Shown: positions 1 through 12,819, counted from the first letter of the stretch. The stretch is DNA of 64,000 nucleotides from Coenobita brevimanus (GCA_032717465.1 CM064658.1:4265001-4329000); one strand, 5' to 3'. Notes: a model not told the origin generated them from the sequence alone. Program-made: numbers and translations.

Positions 1-46
1 ATGATGATGATGATGGGGGTGGTGGTGGTGGTGGTGGTGGTGGTTG

Positions 47-78
<32 letters not shown>

Positions 79-86
79 GTGATGAT
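1..86. repeat. Compound (ATG)n/(GTG)n microsatellite
   Basis: ATG triplets, then GTG triplets, then ATG again. The first base of the window is inside the array, so its left end is not seen. Confidence 0.95.
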
Positions 87-279
87 TTTTTATAGTGTCA
101 ATATATATTTTTTTTAATTGTCTCTGTACTGTTACTCTTTCGTCACACATTTCTCTCTCTCTTCTTTTTTCCACTTCTTCTTTTTCCTTCCGGCCATTTT
201 CTTTCTACTATCAGTAACCTGTCTCTCGCTGTCCGTCTTTTGCTATCTTTATGGTTTTTATCCTGTCTCCTGTCAGCGT

Positions 280-286
<7 letters not shown>

Positions 287-369
<83 letters not shown>
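287..369. repeat. (CT)n microsatellite
   Basis: About 41 uninterrupted CT units inside a longer pyrimidine-rich stretch (about 118-500). Open frames here encode only Ser-Leu repeats and are not genes. Confidence 0.97.
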
Positions 370-372
<3 letters not shown>

Positions 373-515
373 CTGTTATCCTTCCTCCCTCCCATCTCCC
401 AATCTGCCCATTCCTAGCTTCCTTCTGTCTCTCTGTGCCTCTCTTTCTTTGTCTGTTCCCATTTCTCTTTCCACTATCTCTTTGTCCGTCTCGCGTAGCT
501 GCGTATTAACGTGGT

Positions 516-590
516 GGATGGTAGCTGTGGTGGTGGTGGTAGTTGTGGTTGTAGTGATGGTAATGATGGTGGTGGTTGTGGTGGTGGTGG

Positions 591-626
<36 letters not shown>
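516..626. repeat. Compound (GTG)n/(ATG)n microsatellite
   Basis: Imperfect GTG/GTA triplets pass into about ten GAT triplets. Confidence 0.93.
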
Positions 627-682
627 CATTTATTATTTATATTGTCAATGTCATTCAGTGTCATTATTAGCATTAATATTAA

Positions 683-683
683 T

Positions 684-718
<35 letters not shown>

Positions 719-749
719 AATACTAATAATAATAACAATAATAATAATG

Positions 750-815
<66 letters not shown>

Positions 816-830
816 GTAATAATAATAATA
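683..830. repeat. Compound (ATG)n/(AAT)n microsatellite
   Basis: ATG triplets followed by AAT triplets with single CAA, ACT and AGT interruptions. The following 831-1047 is plain AT-rich DNA in which I see no gene. Confidence 0.95.
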
Positions 831-1044
831 ACCTCATCAAGATTCTTAGTTCAGATATAAACTAGACGAAAAAGAAAAAGAGCAGCAACGCCAGATAAAC
901 AGTAATTACAGCAATTTTCTTTTTAATTACTGGCTAATCACATAATATCTCACCCTTAAAACTTCAAGACAGGTAGATATGCAGGTAAGAACAGGTGTTA
1001 TTACGATTTACCTTTGCAATGCTGGTGTGTCGAGTGTGTACATT

Positions 1045-1047
<3 letters not shown>

Positions 1048-1106
<59 letters not shown>
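1048..1106. repeat. (AC)n microsatellite
   Basis: About 29 AC units without interruption. Confidence 0.97.
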
Positions 1107-1108
<2 letters not shown>

Positions 1109-1131
1109 TGAAACTTGGATTGTGTTTACGT

Positions 1132-1227
1132 TGTGTTTACATTCTGTAGGCACGTGGTTTTTGTTTACATTCTGAAGTCACATGGTTTTTGTTTACATTC
1201 TGAAGTCACGTGGTTTGTGTTTACATT
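1132..1227. repeat. 30-bp minisatellite, about 3 copies
   Basis: Unit of about 30 bp built on TTTACATTCTGAAGTCACGTG. Copies differ by a few substitutions, for example GTAGGCACG for GAAGTCACG in the first. Confidence 0.85.
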
Positions 1228-1377
1228 TGAAAGACTTCTTTTGTCAGTATTTTCACTTAGGAGCCACTTGGTGATTGTATTTTCAGACCACGTAATCAAT
1301 CTTTTCTTGTATCTCTTACTGCTCTCTTCTTCCTCTTCTCTTTTTCATTTTCCTCTTTCTTCTCAGCCTCTTCTGTC

Positions 1378-1534
1378 TCCTCCTCCTCCTCCTCCTCCTC
1401 CTCCTCCTCCTCCTTCTCCTCTGGATGCCACTCACAAAATCAATGCACAACCGCAACTGGGTCTGCTTTGGTCAGGAGGAGGAGGTGGAGGAGGAGGAGG
1501 ACGACGAGGAGAGGATGGTGGTGGTGGTGGTGGT
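1378..1534. repeat. (TCC)n, then (GGA)n and (GGT)n triplet arrays
   Basis: A TCC array at 1378-1413, about 60 bp of ordinary sequence, then GGA and GGT triplets at 1475-1534. The two halves are roughly complementary and could pair. The purine-rich 1535-1800 after it holds no recognised gene. Confidence 0.9.
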
Positions 1535-1802
1535 GAGATTTTACAAGAACAGAAAGAAAGACGAATTAGCAGAGACAATAGGAGAAGGACGAAGAGAAGA
1601 GCAGAGGTTGATAAAGAAATGTAGAGGAGCAAGAGAAGGAGAAGGTAATGGTGGTGATGGAAGAAGACAGGTGGAGCAGGGACGTGAGAAGAAGAGGAGG
1701 AAGAAGAACTTAGTGGAGGGGGCGTAGAGAGAAGATGAATGAATGAGAAAAAGAAAAAAGAAGAAAGTGAATGATAGGAGGAGGAGGGGGATCAATGTGA
1801 GA

Positions 1803-1855
<53 letters not shown>
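1803..1855. repeat. (AAT)n microsatellite
   Basis: About 17 AAT units. Confidence 0.96.
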
Positions 1856-1858
<3 letters not shown>

Positions 1859-1944
1859 TAAAGAATACGTAAATAATTATTGTAGGCTAATAAAGAGGGG
1901 ATCATAAACAAGGAAGCGGATAGAATTAGATTAAAAAGCAGGAG

Positions 1945-1948
<4 letters not shown>

Positions 1949-2005
<57 letters not shown>
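1949..2005. repeat. Compound (TG)n(AG)n microsatellite
   Basis: About 16 TG units abut about 12 AG units with no spacer. Confidence 0.96.
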
Positions 2006-2047
2006 ACATCCAGTGGGTGCAAGTGGATGTTTCCTTCCATATTGATC

Positions 2048-2285
<238 letters not shown>

Positions 2286-2414
2286 ATTCGCTGAAAGTAA
2301 TTCATTGTTCGCCCACCAGCAGGTCGCCTCCCTGTTATCCTCCCTGAGTGGCCCTCTGTTACCAAGATGGCGGGGTTATGCTCGCTGAGTGTGTAAATAA
2401 AGAAATTGGCAGCA

Positions 2415-2416
<2 letters not shown>

Positions 2417-2453
<37 letters not shown>

Positions 2454-2523
2454 GTTAATGGGGACAGAGATAGTGGGAGAAATAGATTAGTAGGTAGATT
2501 GGTAAAGAGATGGATAGATATAT

Positions 2524-2597
<74 letters not shown>
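2417..2597. repeat. Two (GA)n arrays
   Basis: GA at 2417-2450 and 2526-2597, the second with one AAA interruption, separated by about 75 bp of ordinary DNA. Confidence 0.95.
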
Positions 2598-2600
<3 letters not shown>

Positions 2601-2689
2601 TCGTTAATATATTATGGCTTTTATATTTTACTCGGCTGAATGCAATTATTTGATGTTCATGAGGTAGAATACTGGTGTTACTGGACCAT

Positions 2690-4063
2690 GTGGATCTCTC
2701 TCTCTCTCTCTCTACTTACCAACTTCCCTTCCTTCTACCTCTTTTCTTGCCTACTTTCCTTTCTGCCAACCTCCCTCCATGCCTTCGTCTCTACCTACCT
2801 CTCTTCTTGCCCACTATTTCTGCCTACCCCTCCTACTTCCTGCCCACCTTACCTTTTCTGTCTGCCTGCCTCCCTACCTGCCTACTTTCCTTCCTTTCCT
2901 ACCTGCTTTCCTGCCTTCTTCCTTTACCTCCTATTTATCGTCCTGCCTGCTTTCCTTTGTGTCTACCTCCCTTCCTTCCTACCTCCCCTACCTACCTCTT
3001 GCCTTTCTTCCTTCCTGTCTGGCTTCCCTTTCTTCCCGTCTACCTCCCTCCCTTCCTACATTTCTGCCTACCTCCCTTCCATTCTACACTTTACCTACCT
3101 CCCTACCTATCCTTCTCCCAGGCAGCCTCCATTCCTGCCTCGCTACCATCCTCCTCATCGCACGCCCACTCTCCAGCCTCAGTTTGCTTTCCTCTCTGCC
3201 TACCATTTTCTTGCCTACCTCCATTTTTGCCTACTCCTCTTCCTGCCTCTTTACCCACCTTCCTACGAGTTACTTTATTACTTTCTCCCTACCTACCTAC
3301 CTACCTCATCCTCCTTGTCTTATGCCTCCCTTCCTTCCTTCCTTTCATCTTTCTTTCTTTCCTTCCTTCCTTCCTTCCTTCCTTCCTTCCTTTCTTCTTT
3401 CTTTCTTTCCTTCCTTCCTTCCTTCCTTCCTTCCTTCTCTCCTTCCAACCAGAATACCTGAATACATACAGAACTTTCCTTTCCCTGAACCCATTCCTTT
3501 CCATCTCCCTACCTACCTCCCTACTTACCTGTGTCCCTGTATACCCTCCTACCTACCACCTACATGCCTCTCGACCTACCTGCCTATCTCGCGCACCGGC
3601 TGAGCTCATAATCTACCTGCTTCTCTCTCTGCCTGCCTTCTTATCTTCCTCCCTCCCTCCCTCCCTCCTCTACCTCCCTTTCTATATCCCTTAATCCGTA
3701 CTCCCCATTAATCCCTGCCTTCTCCCGCCTCTCCCTCCCTCTCTCACTCCCTCACTCTTCCTCACTCCCTCACTCTCCCTCACCCATGCCTCTCCCAGTC
3801 TTTCTTCATACCTCATTCTTCGCCTACCTCTTATTCTACCTACTCTTTCTCACCTTTTCATCTTCTCTACCTGCCTATTTCTTTGCCTGCCTCTCCTGCT
3901 ACCTACCACTTTCTCAGCCTACCTCTCTTTCTGCCTACCTATTTCTCTGGCTACCTTTCTTTCTGCCTGCCTCCTTCTCTGCCTGCCTCCTTGCATTTAC
4001 TCTCTCTTTCTCCCATTTTCTCTGCTACATCATTCTTTTCCTAGCTTTCTTCATCCCTGTCTG

Positions 4064-4107
<44 letters not shown>

Positions 4108-4370
4108 GTTCTTCTCTACCTTCACCATTCTCTCTCTCTCTGCCTTCCCTCATTCATACCTACCTTCTTCCATTTCCTCTCTCCCTCCCTCATTCTTTGC
4201 CTGCCTTCCTTCACATCTCTGCTTACCACATTCTCTGCTTACCACATTCTCTGCCTACCTTTCTGCATGTCTTCTCTACCTTCACCATTCCCTGCCTCAC
4301 TGCCTGCCTGCCACCCACTCACAACACAGCTGGCATCCCGTTCAGTCAGTCTCTCCCCTTTAACACCAAC
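2690..4370. repeat. Pyrimidine-strand tract with CCTACCT/CTTCC units
   Basis: About 1.7 kb in which + is overwhelmingly C and T. It is built from degenerate CTACCTNCC and TTCC units, a purer (TTCC)n block at 3329-3446 and a (CT)n run at 4065-4105. The same tract continues to about 4990. Three overlapping long open frames of Leu/Pro/Ser low complexity cross it in different frames, which indicates lack of stops rather than coding. Confidence 0.85.
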
Positions 4371-4371
4371 C

Positions 4372-4830
4372 CGCCCCTCACCCAGCCTCACCCCGGTCCC
4401 TCCTGCCTCACCCTGCCTCACCCCCGGTCCCTCCTGCCTCACCCTGTCTCACCACCAGCCCCTTCTGCCTCACCCTGCCTCACCACCAGCCCCTCCTGCC
4501 TCACCCTGCCTCACCACCAGCCATTCCTACTTCATACTGCCTCACCATCAGCCCCTCCTGCTTCACCCTCTCACCACCAGCCCCTTCTGCCTAACCCTGC
4601 CTCACCACCAGCCTCTCTTGCCTCACCCTGCCTCACCACCAGCCTCTCCTGCCTCACCCTGCCTTACCACCAGCAACTCTTGCCTCACCACCAGCCCCTC
4701 CTGCCCCACCCTGCCTCACCACCATCCCCTCCTTTCTCACCCTGCCTCACCACCAGCTCCTCCTGCCTTACCAGTTGCCCCTCCTGTCTCACCCTGCCAC
4801 ACCACAAGCTCCTCCCGCCTCACCCTGCCT
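4372..4830. repeat. 31-bp minisatellite (CCTCACCCTGCCTCACCACC type)
   Basis: Roughly 14 degenerate copies of a unit of about 31 bp containing CCTGCCTCACC and CAGCCCCTCCTG. Because 31 is not a multiple of three, the same peptide recurs in successive frames, which argues against coding. Confidence 0.85.
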
Positions 4831-5040
4831 CTTTTAGTCTGCATTCTGCCTTACACTACCTTTCCCTTCCTCCCTCTCCCTCTACCAATCTCCTTCTTAC
4901 CTCACTCTCCCTCCCTTTTCTCCCCCTACTCACCCTCTTCCTAACCCTGCCTCATCCTGCCTCCCTTTTCTCCCTGCCTCGCCCTGCCTAACCGTGTGTC
5001 ACCTTCTTTCTACACAATTACCTTTTGTTACTAGGTACTG

Positions 5041-5470
5041 CACCACCATCACCAGCACCATAACTGCCTACCACTTCCACCACCACCACCACCACCACCA
5101 TTACAGTCCTCACCACAGCCACGCCACCACCACCACCACCATCACCACACCACCACCACCACTGCAATCCTCACCACAGCCACATCACCACCACCACAAC
5201 CACCACTGCAATCCTCACCACAACCACATCACCACACCACCACCACTACTACTTACCCCTGCCATCACCACCACAACACACCCTCTCCTACTCTCACCAC
5301 CACCACAACCACCATTACTACCACTGCAACCAATGTTACAGCCATCAACACCACAACTACCTTCCACCCAAATCTCCACACACACGCAAGCACCACCACA
5401 ATAGCCTCCCTCCATCACCACCATAACTACCACAACTACCACAACCAGTACCACCACCATCACCACAACT
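5041..5470. repeat. (CAC/CAA)n-rich region
   Basis: Imperfect CAC, CAA and CAT triplets for about 430 bp, including the repeated segment ATCCTCACCACAACCACATC. The open frames are His/Thr/Pro low complexity. Confidence 0.88.
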
Positions 5471-5515
5471 GTCAGGGGAATAACATGGGTATATCACAAG
5501 AGGCACCCGTATCGC

Positions 5516-5519
<4 letters not shown>

Positions 5520-5556
<37 letters not shown>

Positions 5557-5732
5557 CGCAGTAGATAAGTTAAGGGAATGGCCGTGTAAGTGATATAAGG
5601 AAGAGAGAGAGAGAGAGAGAGAGAGTAGTTCACTGCATAACAAAGGCTCTCCACTCAGCATTCTCCACTCTGACCTATTGGCTCCAGATATTGATAAATA
5701 AATTCCAGAGAGAGAGAGAGAGAGAGAGAGAG
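5520..5732. repeat. Three (GA)n arrays
   Basis: GA at 5520-5554, 5602-5625 and 5707-5732. Confidence 0.95.
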
Positions 5733-5815
5733 TATGTGCATGTGTCTATGTATGTGTGTGTGTATATATGAACGAAAAATTAAAAATTGAGAGAGAAAAC
5801 ATCTTTGCATAGCTT

Positions 5816-5816
<1 letters not shown>

Positions 5817-5887
<71 letters not shown>
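5817..5887. repeat. (AC)n microsatellite
   Basis: About 35 uninterrupted AC units. Confidence 0.97.
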
Positions 5888-5889
<2 letters not shown>

Positions 5890-6354
5890 TACGTCCCGAT
5901 ATTACTGTAGTCCCTCATGTTTTGAACACGTTTTGGATATGTTTGGCTCTTGTTAGGGAGATTTAAATAGAGCTCTCTGTGGTTGAGCTTTAATTAGTCT
6001 AGCTGAAGCCTGGTTAGGTGGGGTGAGATGAAGGGTAAAGCTGTGTTATTTAGAGGTGTTACATATGCCTATCCTTTGTTATGGCTCGCTCGATTATGTT
6101 ATTATGCACCTCTCTTCTTGTTTCGAAATGCTGTGTTATATTTTTACACGAAATTCTGATATGATACGTTTTTCTGTATTTTGTCATAGTGTTATATTTT
6201 ATGATCTGCTTTATACTTACACCCGCGCTCGGGAAGTGAGAGAGAAGTAATGTTTAGTGATGTGCTGTGTTGCGTTTTGTCTGATACATTGTTTAAGCGC
6301 AGTCTGTTTTTCTTATTTATTTTTGTACACTGTATTGATGCATAAAATGGGGCT
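5888..6354. other. Gene-free unique DNA
   Basis: AT-rich unique sequence. The 64-codon frame at 6056-6250 has no recognisable features and no splice context. I see no gene or clear repeat. Confidence 0.5.
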
Positions 6355-6945
6355 ACAGATCAGTTACTCCTGGGTTAAATTAAGGTTAGATATGTTAGCC
6401 TAGGCTAGAGGACGTATGGTACTCGTCAGATTAGCGTGGGTTAGGTGAAGGCTAGATTTAGGTGGCTTAAGCAAGACTGCCTGTGGTGTTCAGCATATTT
6501 GGATAGGCTGGAATAGGTTAGGGGTAGGTTAGATTAAGTTAGGGCAGGCTGGACGATGTTATATGTGTCAGATTAGGTGTGGTTAGGTTAGGTAAGGTTA
6601 GGTTAGGTTCGGTTAGGTATTCGTCAGTGTAGTCTAGGTTAGGGTAGGTTAGATTTAGGTTAACTGATTACTCTTGAACCCGTACCTCTATAAGTTTGGC
6701 TATTTTGGATCCTGTTGGCGTTGGTCAGGGGAGGCTTGGATAAGGTAACTTTGTAGTCGGTCATTTTGTGGTAGGTTTCATTATGTCTGGTTAGGTTACG
6801 TTAGGTTAAAGTTTCGTTTAGACTTTACTGAATTAAATTTTGTGCCGGTATAAGTTAGGTGAGGTGAAGTGAAGTTAGATGAGGTGAAGTGAAGTTAGGT
6901 TTGGAGAGGTTAAGTTGGGTTGGGTTGGGTTTAGTTTGGGATGTT
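6355..6945. repeat. Degenerate TTAGG (arthropod telomere-type) region
   Basis: GGTTA/TTAGG pentamers are scattered through about 590 bp. The best block, 6581-6619, has eight contiguous five-base units (GGTTA x5 with GGTAA and GGTTC variants). Further pieces lie near 6786 and 6900-6940. (TTAGG)n is the ancestral arthropod telomere repeat, so this resembles an old interstitial telomeric tract. A chance G/T-rich minisatellite is the alternative. Confidence 0.6.
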
Positions 6946-7012
6946 AAGGTAAGTTGGCTTTCAAAGGACGTGCATCCGATTCACTCACTTAAGTGGAGGC
7001 AGTCACCTGTGT

Positions 7013-7013
<1 letters not shown>

Positions 7014-7047
<34 letters not shown>
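7014..7047. repeat. (GA)n microsatellite
   Basis: About 17 GA units. Confidence 0.95.
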
Positions 7048-7049
<2 letters not shown>

Positions 7050-7084
7050 GGGGGGATGGAGGCCTGGGAGGAGTATTGATCATT

Positions 7085-7595
7085 TGTACGTAGTTATCCT
7101 GCCTCTCTACCTGCCTCGCCCAGCCTCCTGCCTACCTCACCTGCTTCTACCTGCCTACCTCACCTGTTTCTGCCTGCCTACCTTACCTGCCTCTGCCTTC
7201 CTACTTCACCTTCCTCTCTACCTGTCTACCTCACCTGTCTCTCTACCTGCCCACTTCATCGGCCTCTTCCTGCCTACCTCACCGCCTCTGCCTGCCTACT
7301 TCACCGTCCATCCTACCTGTCTACCTCACCTCCTTATTTACCTGCCTAACCCACCCTCCTGCCTATCTCACTTGCCTCTTTACCTGCCTACCTCATTGAC
7401 TGCAATCTACCCGTCTCACCTGACTGCCTACCTCACCCTCCCTCACTTGTCTGCACCTGCCTCTCCCCCTGCTTACCTTACCTTCTCCTGCTGCCTCACC
7501 CTACCTCACTTCTCTCCACCTACCTCTTCCCTGCTTACCTGCCTCTCCCTATCTTACCTGCCTCACCCCTCCTACCTCACTTTCCTAAGTTTATG
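7085..7595. repeat. Degenerate minisatellite of CTGCCTACCTCACC units
   Basis: Around 500 bp of loosely repeated units of about 20-24 bp on the + strand. The long low-complexity frame at 6889-7665 runs through it and begins in TTAGG-type DNA, so it is not accepted as coding. Confidence 0.8.
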
Positions 7596-7719
7596 CGTAG
7601 TACAGTGTTACATAACCCTGGGAGGAGGAGGAGAAGAGGAAGCCCGGGAACAGGAGAGAGAGTGAGAGAGAGATGTAAATACGTGGCAGCCTTACTGTGT
7701 CATGTTTAGATTGTATCGA

Positions 7720-7785
7720 TTAACCACTTCACTACGATGTCCCTTCTTATTATTTTATTCCGACTTGCTAAACGGAAGGGGTTAA
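7720..7785. mobile_element. Very short TTAA-bounded inverted-repeat element
   Basis: TTAACCACTTC at 7720-7730 and GAAGGGGTTAA at 7775-7785 form 11-bp inverted ends matching at 10 of 11 positions, around about 44 bp. Similar ends recur at 41180-41271 and as single ends elsewhere. The TTAA boundary is reminiscent of piggyBac-type insertion, but no transposase is present. Assignment is inference. Confidence 0.5.
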
Positions 7786-7820
7786 GGACAGTGGGTAGAA
7801 AAATGTCCTCGCACTGAAAA

Positions 7821-7890
7821 GGTGGTGGTCGCATGGTTAGGGAAGTCGTCTGCTGTCCGAAAATGCCCGAGATCGAACCCAGTTAGGGAG
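7821..7890 (+). repeat. tRNA-like SINE head (degenerate)
   Basis: TGGTCGCATGG (7826-7836) resembles the pol III A box with one mismatch, and AGATCGAACCC (7870-7880) resembles the B box. Their start-to-start spacing of 44 nt is that of a tRNA. Acceptor and T-stem pairing is not convincing, so this is a SINE head or tRNA-derived fragment rather than a tRNA gene. Confidence 0.5.
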
Positions 7891-7995
7891 GGGAAGTGTT
7901 CTGATACGGTATAATTCCTCTAAGGTACTGTTGATCGTCCTTCTCCGCTCATACCATCATACCAGTCCTGAACGTGACAGCCCTGGTGTAGCTTT

Positions 7996-8310
7996 CAGTG
8001 TCAAAATGGTGATATGTGAAGGTATGTGTCCGGTAGGAGTCTTAGTGTCAGAATGGTGATATGCGAAGGTATGTGTCAGAATGATGATATGTGAAAGTAT
8101 GTGTCAGGTAGGGGTCTTAGTGTCGGAATGGTGATATGTGAAGGTATGTGTCAGCTATGGGTCATAGTGTCGGAATGGTGATATGTGAAGTTATGTGTCA
8201 GGTAGGGGTCTTAGTGTCAGAATGGTGGTATGTGAAGGTATGTGTCATGTAGCCTAGGGGTCTTGGTGTCAGAATGGTGATATGTGAGGGTATGTGTCAA
8301 GTAGTACTGT
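7996..8310. repeat. 47-bp minisatellite, about 6 copies
   Basis: Unit of about 47 bp with the landmarks GTCAGAATGGTGATATGTG, AAGGTATGTGTC and GGTAGGGGTCTTA. Some copies lack the GGTAGGGGTCTTA part. Confidence 0.88.
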
Positions 8311-8919
8311 TTGACCGCAGGGAACGGACTATTGACCCGATACCAAGTGGAAGAAAAAAAAAAGAAAAAGAATCCTGCAGGAGAGATTAAATAATGTAAG
8401 GTTACTCTATTTCGCATTACATAAAGTTAGGGCGATTATTCAGGTGCGCTTTCTCCCTAATTACCACAAGCGTACAGGTAAATTCCAGCAGTATGTGTTG
8501 TATTTTCTTTGTATTTATTTGTATTGTGTTGTTGTGGTATTGTTTGTGTTGTATTTTCAGATATTTGCGTACTGATTGAGTTTCTGTATTTTTGTAGTTC
8601 GTTTTAAAGTGTGTTCCAGGGCTTGACGGAACAACTTCAAGAGGTGATGATGTGGGTGATGTTAATGGGAGTGTTTGGTTATAAATGGCAGAGTTGGAGA
8701 CACGAGTGATGATGGGAGAAGATAATGGTAGGAACTGTAAGTAGCTGAGAATGGGAAAAATATTACGCGATGGAAAATATGGGAATTAATGGTAATGGGA
8801 GGATATTGTTAAAAATGGTAGAGAAATTGGGTACAAGGAATAGGAGAGAATGGGAGAAAATATGAGGTGGGGAAGAAACTTGGCTTTTAAGTGAGTTAAT
8901 GATCTATCACTTGTAATTA
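8311..8919. other. Gene-free unique DNA
   Basis: Ordinary AT-rich sequence, with ATGGGAGAA-like words repeated loosely around 8690-8870. No supported gene. Confidence 0.5.
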
Positions 8920-8943
8920 CTCTCTCTCTCTCTCTCTCTCTCT
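8920..8943. repeat. (CT)n microsatellite
   Basis: About 12 CT units. Confidence 0.93.
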
Positions 8944-9111
8944 AATTATTCATGACGTCGTACTGATAACCTGTGTATGAGATTATTCAAAGTTTTATTG
9001 ATGTAACGTGTATAATTAATTGAAGTCATTTATCGTTTATAATTATTTAACAAGAGATGATTATTATAAGTGAAACATGGAACCTCTTGATGTTACTGTT
9101 GCTTTTTATGC

Positions 9112-9221
9112 TATTATTATTATTGTTATTATTATTATTGTTATTATTATTATTATTGTTATTATTATTGTTATTATTATTATTATTGTTATTATTATTG
9201 TTATTATTATTATTATTATTG
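9112..9221. repeat. (ATT)n microsatellite with periodic GTT
   Basis: ATT triplets in which GTT replaces one triplet every three to five units, suggesting amplification of a longer (ATT)3-4GTT unit. Confidence 0.94.
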
Positions 9222-9287
9222 ATGTTTGTATTCATTATTTTGAGGTTACTAACTTAGCCTCATTGTGACGTTATAAGTATTGTAATG

Positions 9288-9289
<2 letters not shown>

Positions 9290-9377
<88 letters not shown>
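9290..9377. repeat. Compound (CT)n(CA)n microsatellite
   Basis: About 22 CT units directly joined to about 21 CA units. Confidence 0.97.
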
Positions 9378-9381
<4 letters not shown>

Positions 9382-9398
9382 TACAAGCCCTGCCCTCT

Positions 9399-9465
9399 GA
9401 TTGGCCAGCTCTCCTCCACTGACATCCCTGCTTGTTTGTTTACCTAATGACCGTATATATAAGCC
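9399..9465 (+). promoter_or_regulatory. Possible TATA promoter, weak
   Basis: An inverted CCAAT (CTGATTGGCCAG near 9400) lies about 55 bp upstream of TATATAAG (9456-9463). No initiator-like TCAGT is found about 30 bp downstream and no exon follows, so this is only suggestive. Confidence 0.2.
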
Positions 9466-9563
9466 ATAGTTAATGAATTTCCAATGGTGGGGGTTCCGGG
9501 TTACGTAATAGAGAGGGTTGGATTGAAGTTATTGGAAAGCTATGAGTGAGGTAGAGGCCTAGT

Positions 9564-9678
9564 TAGAGAGAGAGAGAGAGAGAGAGTAGTATGATTTAAT
9601 AGTAGGTCTTTAATGTTAGGATGGTGGTTTCAAAGCGAGAGAGAGAGAAACTATTAGTATATAAGTTAGGTCTTTAAT

Positions 9679-9715
<37 letters not shown>
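9564..9715. repeat. Short (GA)n arrays
   Basis: GA at 9564-9587, a short run near 9640 and 9680-9715. Confidence 0.93.
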
Positions 9716-9718
<3 letters not shown>

Positions 9719-10455
9719 GGGGTAACAGTAGGCGGCTCTAGGCAGCAGGTAACATTAGACAAGCAGCAGTAGAAGGCAGCAGGTGATTGTGAAGTCCTAG
9801 GAACAGCAGATTTTATATAGCAGATGACAGCATATAGCAGGAGAGTATAGGTGCTTTTAGACAGGCATAGACAACAGCAGGAAGTTGATTTAGGAAGCAG
9901 TAAGCAGTAGACAACACGGAGAAGCAGAGAGTAGGGGACATGATTAAGTTACCAGCAGGGAAATATAAATCAGTATGTCGTAGATGATGAGGGAAAGAGA
10001 ATGGTGTGGTAGCCGCTGGTTTGAGATTGCACGAGGAAGTAGATAGCAGCAGTAGTAGCGACATGTGCAGCAGGGAGGATAAGGCAGCAAACACACAGAT
10101 AGCAGTAGACAGCATTAGCAGTAGACAGCAGGTAGGAGCAGGAGTATGAGACTGAGCAGCTTGGTGAAACAGCAGGCACACAGGTAGCACTACGTAGCAA
10201 TAGCCTTAGACAGCAGGTAACACTGGATAGCAGGTAGAAGCAGGAATATGAGCATGAGCAGATATGGTAAGGTAGCAAGCCATAGGTAGCACAAGACAGC
10301 AGGTAGCACTAGTCGCGGTCAGAAATAGCATTTAGGGAAAGACAGGAAAAACAGACAGCACTATATATCAACAGCACTAGCCAGCAGGTAACTCTGTACA
10401 GCAGGTAGGAGCAGGAGGAGTATGAGCAGGAGCAGCAGGTATGGTAGGGCAGCAG
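9716..10455. repeat. Degenerate CAGCAGGTA-type tandem region
   Basis: For about 740 bp the words CAGCAGGTA, GTAGACAGCA and GGTAGGAGCAGGA recur at irregular spacing, indicating an old diverged tandem array. The two minus-strand frames of about 100-125 codons across it are Cys/Leu/Ser low complexity from the repeats. Confidence 0.75.
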
Positions 10456-10487
10456 GCACACACACACACACACACGCACACACACAG
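10456..10487. repeat. (CA)n microsatellite
   Basis: About 16 CA units with one CG interruption. Confidence 0.93.
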
Positions 10488-10826
10488 TACACCTTGATCA
10501 ATACACCCAACCAACCAACCAACCCCCCGCCTCACTCATAACACAGTCGTCTGCTGCCTCCACCTCACCCCACCCTGCTAACTCTCTTCTGCTTACTCAT
10601 CTGCTTGTTCCCTCCCTCTTTCCTCCATCCTGCTTATTCTCCTCTGCCTATTTCCTCACTCATAACACAGTGGTCTGCTGCCACCACCTCACCCCACCCT
10701 GCTCACTCACTCTTCTCACTTTTTTCTGCTTATTCAGTCCTTTTACCTGCTTATGCCTATCCTGCTTCACTCACCTGCCTCTCTTCTGCCGACCCTCTGC
10801 TTCTCTCCCTCCATCCTGCTTCCTCT

Positions 10827-10828
<2 letters not shown>

Positions 10829-10889
<61 letters not shown>

Positions 10890-10937
10890 CGCCTGCTTCT
10901 GCTATTCCGTTACCTTTCCTGCTTGTGTCTCACCTTT

Positions 10938-10987
<50 letters not shown>
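10829..10987. repeat. Two (CT)n arrays
   Basis: CT at 10829-10886 and 10940-10987. The preceding 10488-10828 is C/T-rich with a repeated CATAACACAGT-TCTGCTGCC segment. Confidence 0.95.
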
Positions 10988-10990
<3 letters not shown>

Positions 10991-11001
10991 CTCTCCCAGG
11001 A

Positions 11002-12068
<1,067 letters not shown>

Positions 12069-12123
<55 letters not shown>
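12069..12123. repeat. (GA)n microsatellite
   Basis: About 27 GA units. Confidence 0.96.
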
Positions 12124-12127
<4 letters not shown>

Positions 12128-12277
12128 GTGAACTGCAAAAGAAAATGGACAAGTAAGTAACATGAGAACAAACAGATATGAAGGGAGGGAGAGCCAAGAA
12201 TGGAAGGAGAGAGGGAGGAAGGGAGGAAGGAAAGAAAGAGAAAGGATACTACTTCAAGAGTAATGATGTTAAGAGTT

Positions 12278-12333
12278 CCCTTCCTCCTTCCTTCCTTCCT
12301 TCCTCCTTCCTTCCTTCCTTCCTTCCTTCCTTG
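12278..12333. repeat. (CCTT)n microsatellite
   Basis: Imperfect CCTT units. Confidence 0.92.
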
Positions 12334-12625
12334 AGTTATTAAGTTTATTTCATATTTCCGTTCCTTTTTTGGCTTCTTTCTTTCCATGTTTTTTTCCCTT
12401 TCCTTTATCTTTTCCTGTGATCTTGGTTCCTTCCTTCATTCCCCCTTCTCCTTTCTTCCTTCCTCTCTTTCCTTTCCTCCTTCCCTCCATCATTCCTTCG
12501 TTTCTTTCTTCTTTCCTTCTTTTCTTTGCTTTCTCCTTTCACTCGCTTTCCCTCCCTATTCTTTTTTCAGTCTTTTTCTATCCTACATTCCTTCGTCTTT
12601 TTTCCACATCATCCTTCTCTCCTAA

Positions 12626-12688
12626 CTTCCTTCCTTGCTTGCTTGCTTGCTTTCTTGCTTGCTTGCTTGCTTCCTTCCTTCCTTCCTT
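12626..12688. repeat. (CTTC)n/(CTTG)n microsatellite
   Basis: CTTC, CTTG and CTTC blocks in succession. The enclosing 12334-12760 is pyrimidine-rich. Confidence 0.92.
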
Positions 12689-12760
12689 TTGTTCACTTTT
12701 CCTCCCTCCCTCTCTCTTTTTTCACTTCCAGTCCATTTACTGCTTTGCTTACTCTCCCCC

Positions 12761-12761
<1 letters not shown>

Positions 12762-12819
<58 letters not shown>

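Noticed and set aside
2640..3694. 339-codon Leu/Pro/Ser frame
   Set aside because: Three overlapping + frames are open in the same pyrimidine tract. This reflects lack of purines, not coding.
7821..7890. Functional tRNA gene
   Set aside because: A- and B-box-like words are present but the acceptor, D and T stems do not pair convincingly.
9813..10278. Minus-strand Cys/Leu/Ser frames
   Set aside because: They are translations of the CAGCAGGTA tandem region. Two frames carry the same peptides shifted.
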